Below are positions 1 through 11,516 of a stretch of 64,000 nucleotides of DNA, in pieces; position 1 is the stretch's first letter; the number at the start of each line of letters is the position of its first letter. Source of the stretch: Karalla daura (lineage: Eukaryota; Chordata; Actinopteri; Chaetodontiformes; Leiognathidae); contig CM055199.1 in NCBI GenBank assembly GCA_029224185.1, forward strand, positions 12,801,089 to 12,865,088, written 5' to 3'. Position numbers and translations under genes: made by a program. A model generated the notes under the pieces. The model saw only the letters and a program-made list of their open reading frames with translations. It did no database searches and had not been told where the DNA came from.

Positions 1-366
1 CGAGGGGAAGCGGCGTCTATTTTGAGTGGTCGCTCTCACTTTATGTTTCCTCCTCTCCGGACTGGGTCGGGGCGTAACTGCCCCCCCCTTTTCACACGGG
101 TCCGATGTTTCGCCGGAGGCACCTGAGGTCATTTAACGCTGCAGGAATCCTGCCCGGCTCTTAATAAGTTAAACCCCCCCCCCACCATCTGATTTCCTTT
201 GATGCCAAGTGGCATCTCCTAGAAACGCTGGCTCTGCACGCAGCGTGACAGCAACTCAGCCCTTTGAAGTGGATCGGTACTAAAGCGCAACTTTGTTTTT
301 TTCTGCGCGTCAGCTTTTAAATGCGGCTCAATAAAGAAAAAAAGAAAAAAAAAATCTGCTGCTCAC
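1..366 (-). other. rnf144a: RNF144A intron 2, 5' part
   Basis: This is the beginning of the intron that follows the first coding exon, read on the minus strand. It holds short C runs (81-88 and 174-183) and an A-rich tract near 332-354. I see no other exon in it. Confidence 0.7.
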
Positions 367-501
367 CAGTGTGCAGAAGACACATTGGCACTGTGTGATG
401 GTGGTCATCTGCTCCAGAGGGAACTCTCCAAGGCACAGCTTACACGACACCAGGGGGTCCACGGCCAGCTCCCAGGTGGGGCGGTACCGTGCCGTGGTCA
501 T
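367..501 (-). CDS. rnf144a: RNF144A, first coding exon (partial gene, continues off left edge)
   Basis: RNF144A is a RING-in-between-RING E3 ubiquitin ligase, anchored to membranes by a C-terminal segment. It is known to ubiquitinate targets such as DNA-PKcs. This exon codes residues 1-45, starting MTTARYRPTWELAVDPLVSC, which is nearly identical to the start of the human protein. Cys20 and Cys23 (CKLC) and the later Cys38, Cys40 and Cys43 lie in the N-terminal part of RING1. The exon is 367-517. Its acceptor CTGCAG follows a pyrimidine tract, 16 nt of leader come before the ATG at 501, and the donor CTG|GTGAGC ends it in phase 0. The remaining RING1, IBR, RING2 and membrane segment lie left of base 1. 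In-frame codons run upstream of the ATG, but the acceptor cuts them off. Seen: exon, splice sites. Known: family. I cannot tell rnf144aa from rnf144ab. Confidence 0.93.
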
Positions 502-517
502 CTTCACCGCCACCGAG

Positions 518-1345
518 CTGCAGCACAGAGGGAGGGAGAGGCCGGGGTTAATAAAGACCCAGTGAGGCTGGAACAGTGGGACAGATGAGGCGCTTAAACA
601 GGGTATCTGCAGCACTCCTGAAGCTCATTTCAACACCTTTATTTTAAGACTTGTTTGGATATATATTTAAAGACCTCATAGCCATTTCAAGCTGTTAAAA
701 GCCACACAAATGTAACTTCCTAAATAGCTGCAGTTTACATTAAAGACAACAGAGCACAACCATACAACAGACTTCAGATCAGCTGGGAAAGAACACAGCT
801 TTATTTAAGTCCAGTTAACTAAAATATCCCTTTGGATACCAGAACTGGCGACTCTGACTCTAGCCCTAACTACACCAGAGAATACCAACCAAATTTAACA
901 CCTCATAAAGGACTTAATACTTCTCAAGACGCTTCACTTCCTCAAATTGATTCATTACACATACATAACACTTAAAGACCCTGTGGATGCCCGACTCTGA
1001 AGGTGAAAACATGTATGGCGCCGTTCTGTTTGTCTCCAATGAAATAGCTGTACCTTTGTAGAGGAGCAATCAGCATGACAGTTTGGGCACAGGCTGGAAA
1101 TGCTGGGGGCACGCACACACACGCGCGCACACACACACACACAGACCTGCTGTATGCTTTTGCTCTCCACATAAACGGCCCTTGTCAGCTGCAGTCATTT
1201 TCATTCCACACTTCACACTTTCTGGCAGTGAGAAAGAAGGAAAAAAGAAGGAAAAAAGAAAAAAAACGACGACAAAATAAACACAGTTCAAAAGCTGAAC
1301 CCCAAACTCCTGGAGCCATCAACTTCTCTCGGTGAAATTTTCACC
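518..1345 (-). other. rnf144a: RNF144A intron 1, part next to exon 2
   Basis: Non-coding. It contains a short CA/CG alternating tract at about 1111-1142 and an A/G-rich stretch at 1229-1270. No supported exon is seen. A weak minus-strand donor (CAG|GTGAAA, exon end at 1345) marks the border to the CpG-rich block that follows. Confidence 0.6.
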
Positions 1346-2060
1346 TGAAAAGAAACAACACCCCCCCCCTCTTCGCTCCTCCCCGTCTCTACCCCTGCAC
1401 AGCATCGCGTCTCCTTTGTGAGAGTCGGGGAGAGAGGGGGTTATTTTAGGCCGTCTCGTCTTAGCAACCAGCCGGCCTCGCTTTCTTTCTTTCTTTCCTT
1501 TTTTAATTTGTTTTTTTAGGAGGTGACGGAGGGAGGAGATGGCGGCTTGGTGTCACCGGTCAGGAGGCGTCGCGGCCTCGGTGCGCAGCTGCCTGGGCAG
1601 CGCGGGGAAGTGAGCGGTGGGTGGGAGCGGACGAGTTGAAGAGTTCACACGATGGCCAGCTCGTGTGCGGGCCGCATGTGCCGCCCCAAAAGGAGGAGGA
1701 GAGGAGGAGGCAGGTAGCGTGTTGTGTAGCAGAGATATGGCGTTTAACTCTGAGGAGGAACTGCTGCTGCATCCATCACAGAGCCAGGTGAAGGCGCGTG
1801 ATAACGTGCTGCGGTGATAAAAAGCGAAACGAAAATGGCACAAACATGTTCGGAGCAGTGAGGCAAAAGTGAGGCGATGCATCGAGACGGACGTTTCGTT
1901 TCTCATTTCTCTGATTTCGCGTGTCATTATTCCTTCAGGTCCGGACGTCTCGGTGGTGCAGAGAGAGAGAGTGAGAGCGAGAGAGGGAGAGAGCGAGAGA
2001 GAGAGCGAGAGGGAGAGAGCGCGAGAGAGAGTCTCAAAGGAGACTTGGGTGAGGATACAT
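1346..2060. promoter_or_regulatory. CpG-rich block inside RNF144A intron 1, possible alternative promoter
   Basis: This block is visibly richer in CpG than its surroundings (dense CG at about 1380-1470 and 1520-1690). It includes a GA/CT-repeat tract at about 1959-2032. It lies about 0.9 kb upstream of the first coding exon of RNF144A, so it could serve as an alternative promoter on the minus strand; a minus-strand donor at 1345 would fit a leader exon. On the plus strand there is a small ATG ORF (1539-1613) and a second start at 1738 (MAFNSEEELLLH...), both running into GT donor-like sequence. I do not recognise either as a known protein. It could also be a CpG island with no stable transcript. 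Confidence 0.4.
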
Positions 2061-5000
2061 GAGCGCATCCTTTCACTGTTCTATTATTAGAAAGACACTT
2101 CAGCAGCTGATGAGACAAAGTGCATCACTTCACGACTACAGCTGCAGAACTGTCAAACTACAAGCAAGCAAACAGACAGAAGCCGAGGAGCCTCGTTTTC
2201 CTCTTATTGATCGTTGGGACAAAATTCATTGCTTCCACCACTGAGGTTACGTTTTCAATTGTGTTCGGTCAAAAGACACAAACAAGTGAACTGTGAAAGT
2301 TGCGATTGAAAGAAATTTGATGGTTTAGATTGAGCCAAGGAGGACAAAGCATTCAGTTTTTGGAGCAGAAACATTTTGTCCGGCTCCTCTGCAGTCTGAT
2401 ACAGTCCAGTGAGATGCTCAGGAGACAGCTACCTTACCTGGAGGTGTATGAGCACTCCAGGCGAAGCTGTTTCTATATGTGTCATAATTGAGGCCAAACA
2501 GTAGCATCCTCTCACAACTTCATCATGCATCTAATTTTTTCCCACATGGGCAAACACTGCAATACTTGATCTCACTAAATGAGAAACTAAATGAGCAAAC
2601 TTCAAATGAACAGGAAGCAAAGCTGGGGCCGTTTTCAGTGAATATATGGGAGATTCAGAGACGACAGTTTCCAGAGCAACTATGAGTCACTCTCAGGTGG
2701 TCCAGCTGTGTCCCTGCTTTCAGGAAGTGATGCTCATTGGGATGATGCACACAAAGGGGAAGAATAAGACATTTGATTGATTCAATTCTCCATTCTCGTG
2801 TCTTTTCGTCACGCTAAACTGTGAGAGGGTCGAGGAGGAAAAAAACGCAAAGAGAGGAAAAATAAGAAAAGATGTCAGACTCACTCAGATCACCTGACAC
2901 ACATCTATCTCTGCCCCATCCATCATACCGGCCAGAGAGCAGACTATATTAAGAGCGTGCTGAACTCGAACACAAAGACTGAATCGGCAGTTACTTATCG
3001 AAATGGAGCCAAGGACTTATAAACGTGACCCCCGGGGGAGTGCTTGGGTGGTCCAAGATGAAGAGAGAAAGAGAGAGAGCAACCCTGCATTATTTAAAGG
3101 CAGCTGCGCAGGTGATGAACGCAGCCAAGTGGGAATCAACAGGAAGTGACACAAGCGGCGCATTTCAGACCCCTCGCTAACAGTAAAACACTGTGAAAAT
3201 GAGACCTCGCTCGAATAAAAGCATCGTCAGCAAAATATGAAAAGTCATCACTGCACAGCAATATGATCCATGCGTTATACACAAATATTTAAGCGGATTA
3301 CGAGGACTTATACACTGTATGCATCGGGGTCTTTAAGATTGTGTGTTTGTAGTGTCCTGTTTACTTATCTCCACAAAGTCGAGCTCACAAGCAGCCCAGT
3401 TTCAGCCTTACCACAACCAAATGTGCCCCTAATCCAAGAGGATTTATTAGCTGGAGAGGAGGAAGAATTCTCATCAAGGTACAGTTTATCCTCAATCTAT
3501 CAGCACAGTTTTTACATTCCCACTGGCCAGGAAGAACAGAAAAGACAATGTTATTTGAGAAGCGGGCCAAGGCGGATGTATCTATCGTAAGGCCTAAACT
3601 TGAACTAGAGTTCAAGTGTAATGCAGAGACCGTCACAAACAATTCATCGGTCGGAGGATCGAAGACTAAAAACTGTCTCGACACCTCTGTGGCAGTCTCA
3701 TAACCGCCGAGCTTACGGCTTGAATGACAGCACTTCCAGGAGGACTGAAATTAGCCCGTGTCTTTATCTGTCTGCGGGACTAAGCCGCTGAACTCCATTA
3801 GCCCCGTGGCGAAAAAGAAAAATGAAAAGAAAAAAAAAAGACCCGAGGGCAAAAAGTTATTTACACTCTCCGCGGTAGGAACTTCCTGATACATTGGAGT
3901 CGGAGCGTCTCCCTTACTGCGTATCGGCGGAGCAAACGCTGACACGCTGGGTCAGCGGGGACAAATGAAATTGTTTTGTGAGGAAGGCCCGAGGAGCGGA
4001 GCGCGGAGGGGAGGGGCGGGAGGGAGCGTGCGATAAAGGCAAAATGAGTTTTCATGAGGAAAAAAGAAGAGTGGTGCGGTGCCATCGCCCTGCTGCATTA
4101 TTAACTAGAAGGTCCATTATCGCGGAGAAGCACATGAATATACACAGTATGTTCCAAGGGGAGGGGACGGGACGGGAGGCTGTCGCTCTCGGGGAGGTGG
4201 CGTGAGCCTCAAAGGGATGAGTTGAAGAGAGTTGAAGCTTAGAAAACAAAAAAAAAAGATAGGAATCAATGAGGCCGGAGTCAGGAGTCAGGAGTGAGTC
4301 AGAAGTCCAAACGTCCATCCTGAAACAGTGGCGTCAGTCATCAGGCTGAGGGGGCTCTGCTCATGGCTTAACTGGCTACAGCAGCACTCATGCTATAATG
4401 ACTCCACGGCCAACAGACACACACACACACACACACACACTGTCACACACACACACACACAGACACACTGTCACACACACAGACCTGCATCGGGAATCCA
4501 TTGCGTAACCGGGGTGGGAATGGTCATGGAGGAGCCACTGAGCTTATGCGGGCAGGCTCGGCGCAAATAGGATTTCTCGCTGCAGCATACATGACACTAT
4601 CCATTAAAGCTTTTTCTACATCTGAGTCACATGGTGGGAACACACCAGACACTTACAGACACGCAGATAGGTATTAGAGTGAAACACCCGACCGCACAAA
4701 CATCTGGAGGAAAGCGAGACATGCCGTCAATTAGGTTAAACGTTGTAGATGTAAACGAAGATTAGAGGCGTGCGACAAATGGACATACTGATTCACAGCT
4801 ACATGTGATCTCATTTCTAAAAGACCATGACTTGTAACCAACTCCCTCAACCTACGAGAAAAAGCCTTAAAGTCGAAATTCAGGGATTAAGTTGAGTTAA
4901 AACACATTGGGAAACTGTGGTGCAAAATTGAAGGTGATGAAAAGCAATGAGAGACCGCCAGGCTGCTTTAACATTGATTGCAATTAACATTTCAATCTGT

Positions 5001-8000
5001 GAAAACGTCGCGCCAGAGAATCGCCATCTCAACTCGAAGCAGAGGATCTGTGGTTGTGACTTGTGTAACCCCAAGTGAGCCTTCATTTTTGTTTTTTCAA
5101 TTTTTTTTTTAAAGAAAGGACACATGTCAGACAACAAAGGGAACCCGGGGCAGGAATCGAACCACAGCATAATGGCGTGATGGCACATAATCATGCGCCA
5201 AAGCAGTGTTACCCTATTTGGCTCCCCTACTGCGTAGATTACAAGAGCCATTTTAGACACACTTAATGACAAAATTGCATTTTAAATGCTGCTGAAGTGT
5301 GTGGCCAGTGCACGTGTCCCGGTCAAATCAAATATGATGTGATTATATTAAATGGGACTCTTGTCCCCACGCTTTTGTGCGTGGACGTCCAACTGAAAAG
5401 GCACCGATTTCTAAAACTGGTCCGGCACGACGGGGCGCAGTGTCATCCCTCCTGGGGTTTGCACACTGTCAATGCACATCCCGTAAAAGGTCTTCCTTCT
5501 GCCTGTGAGAGACTGTGCTTGTTACTCCGAGCGTCTGGCGGCATTGTGGGGGAAAGGATCCCCTGCGGAGTTTTGTTCAGGAGTAAAACCCTTTCACCAG
5601 AAATGGCTGTTAAAAACAACCAGACTTTAATTACCATAAAACCCCGGAGCGCAAACCGGCACCAAAAAAAAACCAACTTGCACCATTAAATGTGTGATGT
5701 CAGCTTTTTAACTACCGCTGAACACACACACGTACGTAGGAACTGCATCAAGCTTGTTTTCCTTCTTTAAGTTGTGTTTGTGGCTTCCGTGCATCTTAAT
5801 TTCCACAGCAGGTCGGACATTTATGAGTCATGTGCCACTTCCAGATATAGACAAATTGCAAATGGAAACTTGTAAACACACACTGATGGGTGACTGCACA
5901 ATACTGCAAACTCATTCCTCGCCACTGCTGGTGTGAGAAAGCAAATGTCAGTTACCACAAAAACAAAAAAATGCATATTTAACCTTTGCTTGTGGCGGCC
6001 CTTCAGAATGAGACTCTTCTCAAACACCGGTTACAGTTTTTAAATGACTAGACTGATCTTTAACAGTGATCCTCATTGGCACAGTGATACCAGGCGAGCG
6101 TGCCGCAATAATTCAAAGTCCCACCCGAGCGGACCCAGACGACGATGGGGAGTGAGAGCACATTTTAATATGCCTCGGCGTGAAGCCTGGCACTGCATAG
6201 TGATGCAGGCTGCACATTCAAGTGCCCTCAGTGCGGCGGCGCGTACGAACCACTTCATCATATGCTGCTATAGAGGAGAGAAAATGCTGGAAAACAAGCG
6301 AGATGAGGGGGGAAAAAAGAGGGAGGAGGGTGAGAACCATCTCTCGGCTCTCCATTTTCACCTGAGATGACCGCTATTAGAGTGTGTAATTATATAATGT
6401 CCCATCAAAGCATTGCGTAAGACTCTATTTATGTATCTCACATAGGTGAGATGGCCACTCTGAGAGCGGCCAACTCTTCATTTTTCCCCATTAAAGGCAG
6501 ATCAGACAAATGGCCTTGTTGCAGAACGTGCTAACAGCGAGGCTCGGCCTTTATGACGCCGAGGGCCCATGCGGCTGATATTCGACCCGGAGTCTGGGGA
6601 CGAGCCAGCGGAGCAGACATCAAATTGTGTTGTTGTTGTTTGCTGCAGCGGAATTAATGTAGTGCGAAGTGTGATATGATACTGGCTGACTCCCCTCTGG
6701 TTTGGCCTTCATCAGCAAAACCAGAGCTAACCTCAGGTTCACTCATCAAAAAGTCCCGTCTGTCGGACACGCTGTGATAATCGCCGACTGACTGGGTTTG
6801 GAGCTGGAAATGCTAAACCATGGTTTTGTATGACGGTTCGGGGTCTTCTAATGCTTGGGAGTTTGTATCATTGAAAGGTGAAAGCTCAGTGAGGTGATGA
6901 ATGACTGTGGGGCAAAGATCCTTGATGGATCCATCATAGAAACAGAGCAGGAAATGATTCAGAGACGTCAGAGATTTTACCTCCTTTCATCCCTCTTGTG
7001 CAGGTAGCACCTCAAGATCCACATGACATCGTGATCGGCTGGTAGAGCTGTGAGTGCAGCCTAGATCTGAGTTCCCCCCTCTTCACATCCCCTCTCCCTG
7101 TCAGTCTCTGTCTAATAAACTCAGCTCCCATAAACCTCTTCTTAAATTTGCCATTAAAGAAACCAGTGATAGCTGATTGGTCTGTCCCCACGGCGAGGTG
7201 AGTGAGGGCTTGTTAGTCCCCTCTAGGACACACACTGCCAGTGTCCAGCGTTGCGGAGAAAAACAGAAAAAGTGAGTAAAGAGAAAGAGCCAGACGGTGG
7301 CAATTGTGTCCATTTTCCAGCCTCCCCCTGACTCACCTTCGCTTGCGGATATTACTTCTTGTCACCTTGTTGTCAAAGCTCCCACTGGGGAGCAAAACAG
7401 GCTGAACAGATCACAGGGAAAACACACATGCACGCACGCATGCACACGGACACGTGCATGCTGACAAACGCGGCTCCTGAGGTTGAACACGAGCACAGCA
7501 TCGGCTGAGTGAAATAATCCCCGGGATATTGTCTTTGTGTCACAAAATCTTACAAAATACAGTTGTTTTGTTCTGGGTTTTTTTTCCCCACTCTGAAAGC
7601 ATCAATCTAAAATAACACAGTGGGAGGACTTTTTCTGCAGCTCTGAACAAATACACAGGTGATTATCATTTCCAATGCTGCCGTTTTCCAACTAAAGGCT
7701 GAGTGAAATGAGATTCAGTCGTTTTCATTTCGCACGCTGCTCTGTCTACTTCCCAGGGAGAGCACGAAAATGTTGCTGGCAAATACACACAAGATAAAGA
7801 GACTAACTGAACCAACACCATATTAGAGCCTTGAAATAATTACCAATTCCTAAATTTCACCCTAATGAATGTGATAGCACTCTAATGGCTGCTAAGGCAC
7901 GATGTGCTTCAGTTGCATAACACCATGAACACATGGCGATGTTACCTCTGGTCAAACCCCAAACAGTGTCTGAGGCCTAAATTCAGCCTGGACAATAATG

Positions 8001-9465
8001 GACATCTCCTGAATTATTCATACCGGGATGAATGATTCCTCCCCAACGGCGAGACCACGCAGCCCCCTCACAGCGCCGATAAATAACACACTGCAAAGGG
8101 TCTGCAAATTTACAGCCCTCATATTTACATAATACACTTCCATCTGTTGCTCGCCATTAAAAGAAAATCAATGCGGGACATGTCACCTGATGAAAAAGGA
8201 ACATTGACAAACGATGCCGGCGTCTATTCTGAGCACGTTTACTGCAGGCAGAATGTAGGTCATGAGTGTGTATGTGGGCCATAGGTTGATGGAGACGCAC
8301 AGGCTCGGCCCGGCTCCGGAGTCAGAGCGTGCCCGGCCACTCAGCCACTCCTCTGTGCTACTCTCTTGATCCAATAAACACTAACCTGCATTCATAACCC
8401 TCCCCGAGCGCACGCCCTGGGACTTTATTTCAGGACGGCTCAGGCTCTGAATGTGAAAGGTGGCGTTCCTCGGTGGAGGAGCAGCGGTCGGAGACAGTCT
8501 CCGTCTGTCCTTGACATGGAGGGGCAGCGCTGAGAGGGCAGCCAGGAGCGCTGCCTGCCGGACCTAGTTTTTTTTTATGCCCCCAGGAGTTACACAATCA
8601 CCCAGATGTATTCTGGCATCATGAGTTGTGTGGAGAGGCTGTGGGTGTGTGTGTGTGTGTGTGTGTGGTAGCCTAGCAAGTCAAAGTCCATTTTGCAGTC
8701 CAGGCCAGACAGTGGTCATGTCTGAGTATGTGGGGCAAAAGAGCCGTAGTCTCATGTGTGCTTGGTCTTTTGCCATATTCCTGCTGCATTGTGGGCTAAA
8801 TATCCTCTCTAAGCACTGCCGAGCTGAGCCTGAGCTGCTTTTGTGTTTGCTTTATTTTGCTGATAGTGATGACAACAGAGCAAAGGCTGAAACCTTCAGT
8901 TTTTTTTCCCTAAATAATACTTATTCTAGTTTAACATAGAAATGTACAGATGTACAGCAAGACCATGTTGTGTGCGTGGTAAATGCTTGAGGTGTCAAAC
9001 ATTGCAGGGCCACAACAGATGTGTTTCCAGTAGATTTTTGCTAAATGAAAGCAATTTCCTAGACATTGAGTATAATCGCTACTGGCAGGTGGTAGTCCAC
9101 AACATTTTGAGTTTCTATGGGTTTATGAACATTTTTGACTAGATTCAGAAAAGGTTCAGTGTCCCCTTTGGTCCACACATACCACGCAATCTGTTTCTGA
9201 AGCAACTGGTCTTATGGCACCCTAAGTCATGTCCAGTGGTGTAGAAATGTGGAAAAACTGTTTCTATTACACTTCAGCAATGCACTTCTACATCGACACA
9301 TCTGAAGAACCAACTCCAGAAAGCTCCAGAAATTTCTTATTGTGATGTTTATGTTTTGTGTATTTCTGTGGGTAATAAATACTTAAGAAGAAGCTGCAAT
9401 CAGAGCACTTGTTTAATCAACTTGAACACCTACCAGTTAAAGTTAAAACTGGTGCAGTAATCATG
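2061..9465 (-). other. rnf144a: RNF144A intron 1, middle part
   Basis: No coding exon is supported here; the open frames are short and unrecognised. Contents: interrupted CA repeats at 4411-4485, a probable SINE head at 5138-5245, and GT repeats at 8643-8668. AT-rich stretches with TAATT/ATTA-type motifs at about 6370-6660 and 7830-8180 look like candidate non-coding elements. Confidence 0.6.
5138..5245 (-). repeat. Degenerate tRNA-derived SINE head
   Basis: Read on the minus strand, the segment contains GGTTCGATTCC, a near-perfect polymerase III B box. About 50 bases before it is a GGCGCATGATTATG stretch resembling an A box. Flanks do not fold into a full tRNA acceptor stem, so a SINE head is more likely than a working tRNA gene. 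An 11-base T run lies just to its left (about 5101-5111). Confidence 0.4.
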
Positions 9466-9469
9466 ACAG

Positions 9470-9725
9470 CTCTAGTAAGCACTCCATAAACTCTAATCAG
9501 CCCTCATCGCCAATCCAAGGAGCTGTTAATCATGGCAACTGGACTCACGTAGAGTCTCGAACACATTTCATCTCTCGTCCAAGACCGAACTGAAGGAGCC
9601 TCTTGGATGAGAGTTGAAACATCTTCAGGAATCCACACAAGTCCCGTTGCCAAGATTCACAACTGCTTGGATTACTACGACCTGGACACGGGCGGCATCA
9701 GCAGTTAGAGGTATCTGTGAGATGA
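9470..9725. repeat. Unclassified interspersed repeat relic
   Basis: The stretch with GAGAGTTGAAACATCTTCAG followed by the GGATTACTACGACCTGGA type sequence resembles a segment I know from many fish genomes as part of a dispersed element. No open frame of useful length survives. The class (retroelement or DNA element) cannot be fixed from this sequence alone. Confidence 0.35.
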
Positions 9726-11384
9726 GTGCATCGCCTCCCATGGAAGAAGAGCAAGAAGAACCTACGACGGTGTAAACTTCGGTAGGAGGCTGCATTTCTC
9801 TCCACCTGTTGCCAAGATGGTGGCCAACAGGTAGGAGGGAACTGTGAGTCCCGGGAAGGCATTAACACTGGAGAGCATTCATCACAGATCGCTGCGTGTC
9901 AGCAGAGATAACAGTCTCTCGGCGTTGGTGCCAAACAGCGGTGGAAACCGCGGAGCCGCCCGGAGACAAACGGCAGAAATAAAGCGGAACAGAGCGGTCA
10001 GGTCGGGGGAGCGAAATGAAGAAAGGGGAAGGAAGGGAGGGAGGAAGAGCGAAATGATGATAGAAAGGATAAAGAGAAAAGGGGAAATAAGAGAACGGGA
10101 ACAGACAAATGTCTATTGAAGCTGACTCTGTTCCACAGTCCTGTCAGCAGTCTTAAGTAGACCGATTAGGCCTTGGCAGTGCCTGTTGAGTGAATGTCAA
10201 TACTCATAAGACTGAGTCACTTTTTAAGTGTCCTGTGTTTGTTCCTGGAAGTTTTAAACGGGTTTTCGCTGTCCCCAAGTTGTTTTACGGTTTGGCCGTT
10301 TGTTTCCACGCTCGGAAAAGCCTCACAGCGCTCAGACTGGATGACAAAGTGGCGAGAAGCACGCACAGAGCAGAACATTCAGCCAAGAGGCCAAGGCGAA
10401 GGAGACGATTCCTGCCCACAGAGTCTTATTGTCCGAGGCGACGTAGGCAGACTGTACTGAGGCGTGACAGCAAAGCCTTCTGTACGCCACAAAGGACAAT
10501 TAAGATACAAAAACCCAGATATACTGTACGATGGCGAGGGGGGAAAGTCCAGCTCTGACATCACGTCGTGCCAGCCCCCAGTGTTTGGGACGAGGCTCCG
10601 AGCGACCACATTATTCCCCCGCTCTGCCCTCCAAAAAGCCATCGAGGCTCACATTAGCGTCTCCGAGGCTGAGTGGAGACGACAGGCACGCCGCTCTGAG
10701 CCTATTCCTATTGACAGATGCAGAGAGCCCGAGCACAGGGTCGACTTTGCCGGCAATCTGTTGTCGCTCACTGCTCCGCGGCTTCAGCCTCGACGCCGTA
10801 GAAGCAGATTACTGCGACTAATGAAGCCCAGCTCTCTTATACTGCAGATGTTGGCGACGATTTACAGTTACCTCTCGTCCCGATAGCACTCAGCTCAGCT
10901 GGAGTCAAACGTGTTTGGACTTAGCTGCGCCGTTATTTGTGTAATTATGGAAAGTTATTTTCGGTTTGTTGTTAAAGGCAGTTCTATCCACCCCGTCCTG
11001 AATTCCCTTTGTACTTGCATCCAACATTGAATCCAACTAATAGAAACCTGGCAAAATGTGCCGTTTAGAAACTCCCTCAGTTTTGCTGTTCAACGTTGTT
11101 GGCTTAATTTGAATTATTTCGTTGTTGTTTTTCTGCCAGTGTTATTATTATTTATATATATATTTTTTTACTTTTCGGTTTCATCTTTGAAGTAAGCCTC
11201 ATTAGGATTCCTTGTGAATTTCCATCCAAACTGAAAATGTGAGAAAGAGCTGCAGTGAATGCCGCCTGGTTGTTTATTAATGTTGGCTGAATAGATTTAT
11301 TGAACGGACAGTTCAATTTTCAACCCACCAGAGTGGCAGCTCACAAACCGTCTGCAAGTGATGAATTTTGCAAGGAGTTTTGTA

Positions 11385-11516
11385 TGTTCTCTGTCCGTCT
11401 ATGTGGGTTTTCTAGAGTATCCTCCCATAGTCCAAAAACATGCTTTTAGAGACTCTTGTGTGTGTCACACCTGTTTAGTTAGGAAGAGGGTAAGATAATG
11501 GATGGATGGATGGATA
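11385..11516 (+). repeat. tRNA-SINE family fragment (body and tail)
   Basis: The segment contains the fish SINE body words TGTATGTTCTCTG, GTGGGTTTTCT and CCATAGTCCAAAAACATGC, and ends in GTAAGATAATGGATGGATGG. The tRNA head and first third are missing, so this is a 5'-truncated, diverged copy. Confidence 0.65.

Noticed and set aside
1553..2068. 171-codon open frame on the minus strand through the CpG block
   Set aside because: Driven by the CT repeat (Ser-Leu runs) and GC-rich sequence lacking stops; no homologue recognised.
5150..5240. Possible tRNA gene on the minus strand
   Set aside because: A good B box exists, but acceptor, D and anticodon stems do not form; a SINE head explains it better.
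10464..10886. 140-codon open frame in RNF144A intron 1
   Set aside because: Arg/Ser-rich, no domain, overlaps other frames of similar length; GC-rich DNA explains the lack of stops.
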